Positions 1 to 6,312 of a DNA stretch of 12,701 nucleotides are shown here, piece by piece. The notes under the pieces were generated by a model, which was given only the letters and a program-made list of their open reading frames with translations, searched no databases and was not told the DNA's origin. The DNA lies in contig JBLNBQ010000033.1 in the NCBI GenBank assembly GCA_050260095.1, forward strand, positions 1-12,701. The letters are read 5' to 3'. Within the stretch, counting starts at the first letter, position 1, and each line of letters starts with the position of its first letter. The stretch is from JBLNBQ01 sp050260095 (GTDB taxonomy: Bacteria; Bacillota; UBA5301; DYFA01). A program made the position numbers and the translations under genes.

Positions 1-1
1 C

Positions 2-622
2 ATCACCGCCTCCCACGAACGGCGGCGGACCGTGGTCGACCTGGCCGCCCGCACCGCCGAGGAGGTCTTCATCCCGTTCACCGTGGGCGGCGGCATCTCC
101 GACCTGGAGACCATCCGCGACATCCTGAAGGCCGGGGCCGACAAGATCTCTCTCAACACCGCGGCGCTGAGCGATCCCGAACTGATCACCCGGGGCGCCG
201 TCAAGTTCGGCGCCCAGTGCATCGTCGTGGCGGTCGACGTCCGGCGGGTTCCGTCAGCCACCCCCGAGGCGCCGGCCTGGGAGGTGTACGTCCACGGCGG
301 GCGCACCCCTACGGGCAGGGACGCGCTGGGCTGGATCGCCGAGGCGGAGCGCCGGGGGGCGGGCGAGATCCTGCTGACCAGCATGGACGCGGACGGCACC
401 CAGGGCGGCTACGACCTGGAACTGCTGCGCCGGGTGAGCGAGCGGACGAGCATCCCGGTCATCGCTTCGGGCGGCGCCGGCGAACCGGCGCACCTGGCGG
501 CGGCCATCAAGGAGGGTGGGGCCGACGCCGTGCTGGCCGCCTCGATCTTTCACTACGGAACGTATACCGTGAGAGGCGTCAAGGAGTACCTGCGGGCGCA
601 GGGCATCCCGGTGCGGCTCTAG
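2..622 (+). CDS. hisF: Imidazole glycerol phosphate synthase cyclase subunit HisF (5' truncated)
   Basis: HisF is a TIM-barrel enzyme that takes ammonia from HisH and converts PRFAR to imidazole glycerol phosphate and AICAR in histidine synthesis. The reading frame is already open at base 2 (ITASHERRR...), so the true start lies before the window; about 206 residues are visible of a usual ~250. Visible family signatures are the VGGGI phosphate-binding strand, the SLNTAAL strand, VAVDVRR (its Asp corresponds to the second catalytic Asp of the family), the run GAGEILLTS followed by DADGTQGGYD, and IASGGAG near the second phosphate site. The first catalytic Asp lies in the missing N-terminus. 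It ends at TAG, 45 bases before the GTG candidate start of hisIE on the same strand, as expected for a his operon. Identification is firm; only the 5' end is unknown. Confidence 0.96.
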   Translation: MTASHERRRTVVDLAARTAEEVFIPFTVGGGISDLETIRDILKAGADKISLNTAALSDPELITRGAVKFGAQCIVVAVDVRRVPSATPEAPAWEVYVHGGRTPTGRDALGWIAEAERRGAGEILLTSMDADGTQGGYDLELLRRVSERTSIPVIASGGAGEPAHLAAAIKEGGADAVLAASIFHYGTYTVRGVKEYLRAQGIPVRL

Positions 623-676
623 ACGCATAGGTAGTCGGGCGTAGGGGCGGACTGAAACAGAGAGGTTGTGACGGGC

Positions 677-1429
677 ATGAAGGCGGACCGGAAGGTGCTC
701 GCCAAGCTGAAATACGATGCCCAGGGGCTGATTCCGGCCATCGTGACCGACGCCGAGTCGGGACAGGTGCTCATGCTGGCCTACATGAACCGGGAGGCGC
801 TGGCGAAGACCTTGGAGACGGGACAGACCTGGTTCTGGAGCCGCAGCCGCCAGGAGCTGTGGTGGAAGGGCGCGACCTCCGGCCATTACCAACTTGTTCA
901 GGAGATCACCGCCGACTGCGACTTCGACACCCTGCTCATCCGGGTCGAGCAGGTGGGCGGCATCGCCTGCCACGAGGGTGTGCCAAGCTGTTTCCATAAT
1001 CCCCTCACGCTGAGCAGCAAGGAGGCGGGGGAGGAGGAAGACCTGGAGACCCTCCTGCGGCGCATGGCCGCCAAGAGCCGCCGGCCGGGCGCGGCCGGCA
1101 CGGGCGACGTGTTGGCGGACCTTTTCGCCACCATCCAGCTCCGCCAGCACAACCCGATTCCCGAATCCTACACCAACCGCCTGCTGAGCGCCGGCGTCGA
1201 CCGCATCTGCCGCAAGGTGGGGGAGGAGGCGACCGAGGTCGTGATCGCCGCCAAGAACGCCTCCGCCGCCGAACTCGCGGCGGAAGCCGCCGATCTGCTC
1301 TATCACCTGCAGGTTCTCCTCGCCGCCTCCGGCGTCGAGTGGGAAGCCGCCCTCGATGTGCTTAGGGAAAGGGAGGGCCGGCACGGAGGCGACGGGAAGG
1401 GCGGGGAGCGGCCGAAGAGAGGACTTTAG
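677..1429 (+). CDS. hisIE: Bifunctional phosphoribosyl-AMP cyclohydrolase / phosphoribosyl-ATP pyrophosphatase HisIE
   Basis: This fusion carries steps two and three of histidine synthesis: HisE removes pyrophosphate from PR-ATP and HisI opens the adenine ring of PR-AMP. With the ATG at 677 it has 250 residues. HisI covers about residues 15-110, with the metal ligands expected from the family: DCDFD at 80-84, Cys98 in ACHEG and Cys105 in PSCF. HisE covers about 143-235, with the MazG-like acidic pattern E183/E184/E187 and E203/D206. A charged, low-complexity tail (about 232-250) follows. The start is ambiguous: GTG at 668 lies only two bases after AGAGG (661-665), while ATG at 677 lies eleven bases after it. 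The gene is the last recognisable his gene here; base composition changes soon after its stop. Confidence 0.95.
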   Translation: MKADRKVLAKLKYDAQGLIPAIVTDAESGQVLMLAYMNREALAKTLETGQTWFWSRSRQELWWKGATSGHYQLVQEITADCDFDTLLIRVEQVGGIACHEGVPSCFHNPLTLSSKEAGEEEDLETLLRRMAAKSRRPGAAGTGDVLADLFATIQLRQHNPIPESYTNRLLSAGVDRICRKVGEEATEVVIAAKNASAAELAAEAADLLYHLQVLLAASGVEWEAALDVLREREGRHGGDGKGGERPKRGL

Positions 1430-1637
1430 CGGTGAGTTCCGGTCATTCAACTGTAGGATTGGTGGCCAGCGTGTCAGTCGGGCAACAATTTACGGCTGAT
1501 GAGAAGGAATTTGCGGAGACCCGTGGTAGCTAGTAACCTACAGTGGTGCTTGCCCAAATGTTTCCACTAGGTGACTCCAAAAGGAATACCTGGCGACCAT
1601 TGGATGCAGGCTAGCCTTCAGGAAAGGAGGTATTCCG
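1430..1637 (+). promoter_or_regulatory. Leader region of the three-gene block, with an SD-sequestering inverted repeat
   Basis: This 208-base gap has visibly lower GC than hisIE. Two foldable elements can be seen. First, AGTGG (1542-1546) pairs with CCACT (1564-1568), and CCT (1537-1539) can extend it by pairing with AGG (1569-1571) across a two-base bulge. Second, GGAATACCT (1583-1591) is the exact reverse complement of AGGTATTCC (1628-1636). That right arm takes in the last three bases of the AAAGGAGG ribosome binding site and stops one base before the TTG start at 1638, so folding would mask initiation. A weak promoter-like pair, TTGCGG at 1511 and TAACCT at 1534 with 17 bases between, is possible but not convincing. 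I recognise no known riboswitch class. The repeats are seen directly; regulation is inferred. Confidence 0.4.
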
Positions 1638-2009
1638 TTGCTAAAGCTTAGGAAGATTGGGAGCATCGATTTTGCCAAGGAGTTTGTCTCCCGGATGGAG
1701 GCCAAGTATGGCATTCCATCGTGCGATTTTGCCGAACTGGTTGCAAAAGGCCAATGCCCGGACATCCGAGGTGTTGACGTTGTTCGTTGGCTCAGAAGTA
1801 TTGAGCTTCTTCAACAGAAATCAGTGGCAATCGGGAAACTTCCTCCGGAGACAGATGCGGATGCTCTCGGCGCAGAACTCAAAAAGAACGGGCGAGAGCC
1901 GAGCGTTTCAACGTATGACCTAGAGTTCGAATGGTTAGCGCTTGAGACGGTGTTGGGACAGTTCGAAACGGTGCGGGGGCAAGAAACTGCCCCCAATCTT
2001 TTTGCCTAA
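1638..2009 (+). CDS. Hypothetical protein, first gene of the low-GC block
   Basis: I do not recognise this 123-residue protein. It starts at TTG, placed seven bases after a near-perfect Shine-Dalgarno (AAAGGAGG, 1623-1630), which is strong evidence that it is translated. It looks soluble and mostly helical: no signal peptide or membrane segment, charged N-terminus, a middle stretch with GVDVVRWLRSIELLQQ, and an acidic C-terminal half with LEFEWLALETVL. No helix-turn-helix, zinc ligand set or catalytic signature is evident. Sampled GC is about 50-53%, well below the helicase gene at about 70%. It lies 14 bases before the next gene on the same strand, so the two are probably co-transcribed. It could be an antitoxin or immunity partner of its neighbour, but only the arrangement suggests that. 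Confidence 0.7.
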   Translation: MLKLRKIGSIDFAKEFVSRMEAKYGIPSCDFAELVAKGQCPDIRGVDVVRWLRSIELLQQKSVAIGKLPPETDADALGAELKKNGREPSVSTYDLEFEWLALETVLGQFETVRGQETAPNLFA

Positions 2010-2023
2010 CTGCGGAGTGGATG

Positions 2024-2542
2024 ATGAATCAGTACTCTGCATCGAAGTATCTTAGAGCGCTGGAAAGATCCCTTGCTGGTCCTCACAAGGATCCCAAACT
2101 TGATGTGGAGGCCTTCATTATTGTTGACGAGGCAACTGGGAGGAACGCCACCCTCGAAATCGACGACATCTGCATCACGCTTGTGGTCAACGGTGTTGAA
2201 GGACGTCTCACCGCGACCGAGGAGGGACGTTTCTTACCAAGGGATCGGTATGAAGTTATCACATACTCGTTCCACTATCAGCATCCATCGGGATCCTTCC
2301 GGTTTGACTCTCACGATGGACATGAGTTGCGTCCCCACTTCAACGATCCACAGGGTGTCAATACCGATGACCGACATCTGTACTATCATCGGGGTTTCGG
2401 CTTGGACGCCGAAGACATGAACCTTTGGTTGGCGCTGAACTTGTGCCAGTACTACTCTCGAAGCGGACATTTTCCCCGGGACAGGGCATTTTGGGATGAG
2501 TACAACACGCTGTTAAGGCGTTGGAGGGACAGAATCAGATGA
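2024..2542 (+). CDS. Hypothetical protein, second gene of the low-GC block (weak TumE/DUF6516-like pattern)
   Basis: This protein of about 172 residues is not confidently recognised. The start is one of two adjacent ATGs: 2024 lies six bases after GGAG (2014-2017) and is preferred, while 2021 lies only three bases after it. The central part is rich in aromatic residues and His: YSFHYQ, then FRFDSHDGHELRPHF, then DDRHLYYHRGF. An alpha-helical C-terminal third follows (LWLALNLCQYY ... LLRRWRDR). The order YSxHYQ...G...RFD...H...H resembles the core of TumE-type (DUF6516) toxins from memory, but the spacing differs and the protein is longer than I expect for that family, so I do not assign it. 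Sampled GC is about 48%. Its TGA stop overlaps the ATG of the next gene (ATGA at 2539-2542), indicating translational coupling. Confidence 0.65.
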   Translation: MNQYSASKYLRALERSLAGPHKDPKLDVEAFIIVDEATGRNATLEIDDICITLVVNGVEGRLTATEEGRFLPRDRYEVITYSFHYQHPSGSFRFDSHDGHELRPHFNDPQGVNTDDRHLYYHRGFGLDAEDMNLWLALNLCQYYSRSGHFPRDRAFWDEYNTLLRRWRDRIR

Positions 2543-3204
2543 AGACACGCGAATCTGAAGCCGGAAAGGTAGTCTACTTCGAAGGTGAGGGTAAGCCTTT
2601 TCTGCCTGGAACCGTTCGAGCGGTGGTCGATTATCTCAGGGCCAACGAAGGGCTACGACGGGTTGTGGTTTTCACAGCCGAAGGCGACGGCCCGCTGGCC
2701 TTAGCTTCCGCCCTTGCGGGCACTGGCGTCCAGGTGATTGCCACGACATTCCCTTACGGGCAGCCTGCTCGCGCTGACGCTGAAGGTGCCGAGCGCATCG
2801 TCACCGGCATTGTAGATGAAGAGGTGAGGGGCAAGCTTGTTGACGCGGGAGTACAGATCGTCCAGGGAGTACTGCCTTTCCAGGACATCCTAATACCCGG
2901 AGCGTATGATCCCAAGATGCAAGCGATTATTCACACGCTTCGGCTGTTCGGCGGGGGAACAGAGCTTTGCATCCAGGCGACCGTAATGGCCTGTGACGCG
3001 GGGGCGGTGCAGCACGGGGAAGAGATCGTCGCCATGGCAGCGGATACGGCACTTCGCGTGGTGGCCGCTCGGAAGGCTGTCATGTTCTCTCCGTTCGAGG
3101 GGCTAGAAGTGCGAGAGATAATCTGTCGCCCTCGAAGGCTGCCTGTGACGAGACCACGCACAGCAGGACATCGAGAAGCGGCGGCAAGTTCCTCTGCCCA
3201 CTAG
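2539..3204 (+). CDS. Stand-alone pyruvate kinase C-terminal-domain-like protein
   Basis: This 221-residue protein belongs to the uncharacterised family built only of a pyruvate kinase alpha/beta (PK_C) fold, of which MTH1675 and AF0103 are structurally known examples as I recall. Matching features are a first strand and nucleotide-binding-like turn (VVVFTAEGDG, 42-51), a second strand (VQVIATT followed by FPYG, 65-74), the conserved block IIHTLRLFGGG (130-140), ACDAG (151-155), GEEIVAMAADTA (160-171) and the end motif VREIICRPR (191-199). About 22 extra Arg/Ala/Ser-rich residues follow. There is no pyruvate kinase catalytic barrel. ATG 2539 is chosen because GGAGGG (2523-2528) precedes it and it overlaps the upstream stop by four bases; an in-frame TTG at 2521 has no good binding site. 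The substrate is unknown for the family. Confidence 0.85.
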   Translation: MKTRESEAGKVVYFEGEGKPFLPGTVRAVVDYLRANEGLRRVVVFTAEGDGPLALASALAGTGVQVIATTFPYGQPARADAEGAERIVTGIVDEEVRGKLVDAGVQIVQGVLPFQDILIPGAYDPKMQAIIHTLRLFGGGTELCIQATVMACDAGAVQHGEEIVAMAADTALRVVAARKAVMFSPFEGLEVREIICRPRRLPVTRPRTAGHREAAASSSAH

Positions 3205-3210
3205 AGTAAG

Positions 3211-3238
3211 AATGGCGGCTCCGCATAGAGCCGCCATT
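3211..3238. terminator. Perfect 10-bp hairpin between convergent genes
   Basis: AATGGCGGCT (3211-3220) and AGCCGCCATT (3229-3238) pair perfectly around an eight-base loop. It begins six bases after the stop of the PK_C-like gene and lies between genes running toward each other, where a two-way terminator is expected. There is no clear T run on either side, so intrinsic termination may be weak. Confidence 0.6.
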
Positions 3239-3287
3239 CACGTCTATTGACGGGCGTGCCTATCGGCGTGTCCTTCGGCAGGAGGCT

Positions 3288-3307
3288 GTTGGCTCGGATC
3301 AGCCAAC
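3288..3307 (-). terminator. Possible terminator hairpin downstream of the tautomerase gene
   Basis: GTTGGCT (3288-3294) and AGCCAAC (3301-3307) form a perfect seven-base-pair stem with a six-base loop, about 30 bases beyond the stop of the minus-strand tautomerase gene. There is no T tract, so this is a weak call. Confidence 0.3.
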
Positions 3308-3337
3308 CAACCGTTGGGAGTCCGGCCTCGCACCTGC

Positions 3338-3529
3338 CTACTTGTGTATCTTGTCCGCGAGCAGTACGCCTCCGCGGGCGATGTTCTCCCGGTCGTGCTC
3401 CTTGATGTAGACGTGGAAGGACTCGAGCGGGATGTTGATGGCCCGGGCGCCGGTCTCGCTGAAGACCTTGTCGAGTTCCGCCTTCTGTTCCTTGTTGAGC
3501 TTGCCGCCGTCGTACGTGATGACCGGCAT
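3338..3529 (-). CDS. 4-oxalocrotonate tautomerase family protein, DmpI type
   Basis: This 63-residue protein of the tautomerase superfamily is expected to catalyse keto-enol tautomerisation in a small oligomer, using the amino-terminal proline freed when the initiator Met is removed. It begins Met-Pro-Val-Ile-Thr-Tyr, so the catalytic proline is present. The family pattern continues with GKLNKEQKAEL, NIPLESFHVYIKE and a C-terminal GGVLLADK, which is typical of the DmpI subgroup. The ATG at 3529 lies six bases after AGGAGGG on the minus strand, so initiation is well supported. It follows the gamma-glutamyltransferase remnant on the same strand, with a strong hairpin between. The true substrate cannot be told; many genomes carry such proteins without a catechol meta-cleavage pathway. 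Confidence 0.88.
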   Translation of the reverse strand: MPVITYDGGKLNKEQKAELDKVFSETGARAINIPLESFHVYIKEHDRENIARGGVLLADKIHK

Positions 3530-3553
3530 GACTGTCCCTCCTGCAATTAAGGT

Positions 3554-3583
3554 GGCCGCGGGTTCCGTGGGGAACCCGCGGCC
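3554..3583 (-). terminator. 13-bp perfect GC-rich hairpin
   Basis: GGCCGCGGGTTCC (3554-3566) pairs with GGAACCCGCGGCC (3571-3583) around the four-base loop GTGG. On the minus strand it follows the stop of the GGT remnant (3599) and lies 24 bases before the tautomerase start. TTAATT follows about five bases after the stem, not an immediate T run. It may terminate the GntR/AAA transcript or act as an RNA-processing or stabilising element; only the stem is directly seen. Confidence 0.6.
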
Positions 3584-3598
3584 GCTGCAACCAGTGGA

Positions 3599-3925
3599 TC
3601 ACCACCCGATCACGTACTGCTTGTCGCGGGCCGGGCTGGCGCCGCCCATCAGCACGCCGGTCTTCGGGTCGATGACGATCATCGTGGTGGCGTCGGTGAA
3701 GCCCTTCATGATGCTCACCTTGTGGCCCCGCTTGGTGAGTTCATCCACGACGTCGTTCGGCAGGAAGTCGTTGGCGCCGATCGCTCCGAGCCGCTGGGTG
3801 TAGGGGTAGAAGAGGCTCGGGAAGTTGTAGATGGTCGTCTTCGGCTGGTCGATGGCGGTCTGGACCTCCATCCCGTACTCCACCAGGAAGAGGAAGCTCT
3901 GCAGGGTGAAGGAAGCCCGCGACAC
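3599..3925 (-). pseudogene. C-terminal remnant of gamma-glutamyltransferase
   Basis: About 105 codons match the end of the gamma-glutamyltransferase small subunit: LVEYGMEVQTAIDQP (the family's conserved I/VEFGM..QEAID-P stretch), PNDVVDELTKRGHKV, and the closing GVLMGGASPARD...IGW. A whole enzyme is usually more than 500 residues, and the catalytic Thr that starts the small subunit would lie well upstream of this piece, so the fragment cannot be active. The GTG at 3925 has no convincing ribosome binding site, and a TAG (3929-3931) lies just before it in frame. Upstream sequence belongs to an AAA+ ATPase gene on the same strand, so this looks like the downstream half of a deletion that removed the 3' end of one gene and most of the next. 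Confidence 0.82.
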
Positions 3926-5474
3926 CGCCTACTCGCTGGCCAATGCCGCGAGCACTTGCCGGTGCCGCTCTTGCCGGTGAGGAGAATCCCTCGCGCCGCC
4001 CCGACGCCGTATTTGGCGAATCGCTCAGGGTAGCGCAGCGGCCAGGTGACCAGTTGCGTCAGCAGGCGCTTTATCTCCGCAAGGCCGCCCACGTCCTGCC
4101 AGCCGACCTCGGGCATCTCCGTGTAGAACTCGCGGGTGGCGGAGGGCTGGATCTCTTTGGCCGCCGCCAGGAAGTCGCGCATCTCCACCACGAGGGTGGC
4201 GAGGAAGCCGTCCCACTCCGATTTCGGGAGCCCGGCCAGGGCCGGCGCCGCCTTGCGGATCGCCAGCATGCCGGCTTCCCGGCAGAGCGCGGCGATGTCC
4301 GCCCCGACGTAACCGTGGGTGAGCCCGGCGAGCGCCGCCAGGTCGACGTCGTCCGAGAGCGCCATCCCGCGCGTGTGGATGCGGAAGATCTCCGCCGGCC
4401 CGCTTTGTCGGGGACGGGGATCAGCACCTCCCGGTCGAAGCGCCCCGGGCGGCGCAAGGCCGGGTCCAGGAGGTTCGGCATGTTGGTGGCGCCGATGACG
4501 ACCACCTCGCCGCGGGAGACCAGGCCGTCCATGAGCGCCAGGAGTTGGCCGGTGACCCGCTTCTCCACGTCGCCGATGGTCTCGGACCGTTTCGGGGCCA
4601 GCGCGTCGATCTCGTCGAGGAAGAGGATGCTGGGCGCCTTGCGCCGGGCTTCGTCGAACACCTCCCGGAGCTTGGCCTCGCTCTCGCCGTAGAACTTGTC
4701 CATGATCTCGGGGCCGTTCACGTGCACGAAGTGGACGGCGCTCTCGCCGGCCACCGCCCGGGCGATCAGCGTCTTTCCGGTGCCCGGCGGGCCATAGAGC
4801 AGGATGCCCTTGGGCGGGTCGATGCCCAGGCGCCGGAAGACCTCCGGGCATTTGAGCGGCAGTTCGACGATCTCCCGGACCAGCCTGACCTCCCGCTCCA
4901 GACCGCCGATGTCCTCGTAGGCGACTTTGGCCCGCGGTTCTTCGAAGACCTCCGGTTCCTGGAGGCGCACCAGAGTGCGGGGCGTGATGAGCACGGGACC
5001 GGCCGGGGCGGTGCCGGCGACGCGCAGGGAAGCCTCCTTGGCGCCGAAGAGATTGACCGACACTTTATCGCCGCTCGCCACCGGCAGGTTGACCAGGTAG
5101 CGCTTGAGGAACTCCACGTCTCCCTCGCTCTGGAACGTGGTCTCGGGATCCAGCGGCACCAGCACCAGGGAGCCGGCGTCCTTGTAGGCGGCCTTCGCCA
5201 GGCTCACCTTGCCGTGCAGGCCGACGCCGGCGTTCTCCCGGACGACCCCGTCCAGCATGACCTCGTCCTCCCGGCACTGCCCCTGCAGCGCGGGGATGAG
5301 CCGGGCGTAGGTGGTGCGGGCGCCGGTGACGGCGACCACGTCGCCCAAGGTGAACCCGAGGGCGTCGAAGGTCGCCTGGCTGACGCGGATAATCCCCTTG
5401 CGGGTATCCTCCAGGAGCGCCTCGATCACCCGGTACAGGACGGGGGTCTGGGTGGCGCCTTGCTGCTTGGTCAT
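3926..5474 (-). pseudogene. CDC48/VAT-like AAA+ ATPase, frameshifted and 3' truncated
   Basis: CDC48-type ATPases are two-ring hexamers that unfold proteins; bacterial members exist in some Firmicutes. Residues 12-107 look like the N-terminal double-psi barrel (GIIRVSQATFDALGFTLGD, then VVRENAGVGLHGKV). D1 shows Walker A GPPGTGKT (228-235), Walker B ILFLDE (283-288), sensor 1 GATN (328-331) and the arginine finger region DPALRRPGRFDRE (337-349). After codon 359 the frame changes within 4391-4400; adding one G to CCGGC restores AEIFRIHTRGMAL and the rest of the D1 lid, linker and D2 start (GWQDVGGLAEIKRLL). D2 reaches Walker A TGKSGTGK and stops making sense near 3955, running into a GGT tail. 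The ATG at 5474 follows AGGAGG by six bases and overlaps the GntR stop. The frameshift alone could be a sequencing error; the truncation is harder to explain that way. Confidence 0.85.
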
Positions 5475-6157
5475 CGGGCGCCTCCTGTCTCGGCGGCGCG
5501 CAGGACGGCCAACAGGGCTTCCTTGGAATGGCGGATATGGGCGCGAGCGGCCGCCTCGGCCTGGTCGGCCTCGCCCTCGGCGATGCGCTCGACGAGCGCC
5601 CGGTGTTCTTCGCAGGCCTGCTGGGTGCGGCCGACGTACTGATATCCCATGGCGGCCACGGAGAGGTACTCCTGGAGGCCGGAGAGCAACCCGTAGAGGC
5701 GGGGACTGCCCGCCGCCTGCGCGAAGGCGTTGTGGAAGCGCAGGTGTAGGCGGCCGAAGGTCTCCACGTCCTCCTGTTCGCGCGCTTTCTCCATGCGGGT
5801 GGCCAGGCTACGAAGCGCCCTGACGTGGGCTTTCGTCCGGCGGGTGGCGGCGAGGCGGGCGGCGAGCCCTTCGAGCACCTCCCGGATGTGGAACATCTCT
5901 TCCACGTCCTCCGACTTGAGGTCGGCCACGACCAACCCGCGGTAGGGAGCCCGTTCGACGAGCCCCTCGGCCTCGAGTTTGCGCAGCGCTTCCCGCACCG
6001 GCGTCCGGCTGACGCCCAGTTGCCGGGCCAGCCGGCGTTCGACCAGTTGCCCCTCCTCGCGCAGTTCGCCGCTCAAGATCATCCGCCGCAGGACGCGATA
6101 GACCTCCTCGCCGGCCGGCTGGACGACCACAGGCCCCTGGTCCCCGATGAGACGCAC
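5471..6157 (-). CDS. GntR-family transcriptional regulator, FCD (FadR/VanR) subfamily
   Basis: This DNA-binding repressor or activator has 228 residues from the GTG at 6157. The winged helix covers about 14-78 (EEVYRVLRRMILSGEL, the recognition-helix core LGVSRTPVREALRKLEAEGLV, and the wing YRGLVV). The FCD ligand domain covers about 85-215, with His142, His185 and His207 at positions where the family binds metal. The acidic residue usually preceding the first His is not evident, so metal binding is uncertain. The frame stays open to GTG 6202, but I prefer 6157: GGGAGGG lies just upstream, and the longer version would translate through a palindrome that looks like its own operator (6179-6194). 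The stop overlaps the ATG of the AAA+ ATPase gene by four bases (ATGA), so regulator and ATPase form one unit. The effector is unknown. Confidence 0.9.
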   Translation of the reverse strand: MRLIGDQGPVVVQPAGEEVYRVLRRMILSGELREEGQLVERRLARQLGVSRTPVREALRKLEAEGLVERAPYRGLVVADLKSEDVEEMFHIREVLEGLAARLAATRRTKAHVRALRSLATRMEKAREQEDVETFGRLHLRFHNAFAQAAGSPRLYGLLSGLQEYLSVAAMGYQYVGRTQQACEEHRALVERIAEGEADQAEAAARAHIRHSKEALLAVLRAAETGGAR

Positions 6158-6178
6158 CCCGATCCCTCCCGGGCCGTT

Positions 6179-6194
6179 GGTATACTGGTATACC
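6179..6194. promoter_or_regulatory. Palindromic operator candidate for the adjacent GntR regulator
   Basis: GGTATAC (6179-6185) and GTATACC (6188-6194) form a perfect inverted repeat with a two-base spacer, which is also a tandem pair of GGTATAC units eight bases apart. It sits 22 bases upstream of the preferred GntR start, in AT-richer DNA than its surroundings. FCD-type GntR proteins commonly bind short palindromes containing GTNNNNAC-type halves and often control their own gene. Autoregulation is inferred; control of the divergent carboxypeptidase gene is possible but its promoter lies about 90 bases away. Confidence 0.5.
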
Positions 6195-6282
6195 GTCACC
6201 ACAACCTATGGCGGGCGGCGACGGGATAGACCAGTCCCACCCAAAAAAACCGGCGCGGAAGGAGCGCTTCAGGAAACAGATG

Positions 6283-6312
6283 TTGTCATGAGCCGGGCGA
6301 GGAGCGCATACT
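6283..6312 (+). promoter_or_regulatory. Sigma-A-type promoter for the carboxypeptidase gene
   Basis: TTGTCA (6283-6288, five of six matches to TTGACA) is followed after 18 bases by CATACT (6307-6312, four of six matches to TATAAT). The predicted transcript start near 6319 leaves a leader of under 30 bases before the GTG at 6347. Confidence 0.5.

Noticed and set aside
254..1450. A 398-codon minus-strand open frame opposite hisF and hisIE
   Set aside because: It spans two conserved genes and their spacer and shows no protein family signature.
1538..1765. A 75-codon minus-strand frame over the leader and first gene of the low-GC block
   Set aside because: No SD, no family match, and it overlaps a plus-strand gene with a near-perfect ribosome binding site.
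1430..2542. The low-GC block as a prophage, transposon or integron insertion
   Set aside because: No transposase, integrase, tRNA end, terminal inverted repeat or target duplication was seen; only base composition suggests transfer.
3715..4851. One continuous 378-codon minus-strand frame running from the ATPase D1 into the GGT region
   Set aside because: After the second Walker A its translation no longer matches any family, because the GGT tail is in another frame; it is not a genuine fusion protein.
4545..5642. A 365-codon plus-strand open frame opposite the ATPase and GntR genes
   Set aside because: It is a shadow of conserved domains on the minus strand, without SD or recognisable motif.
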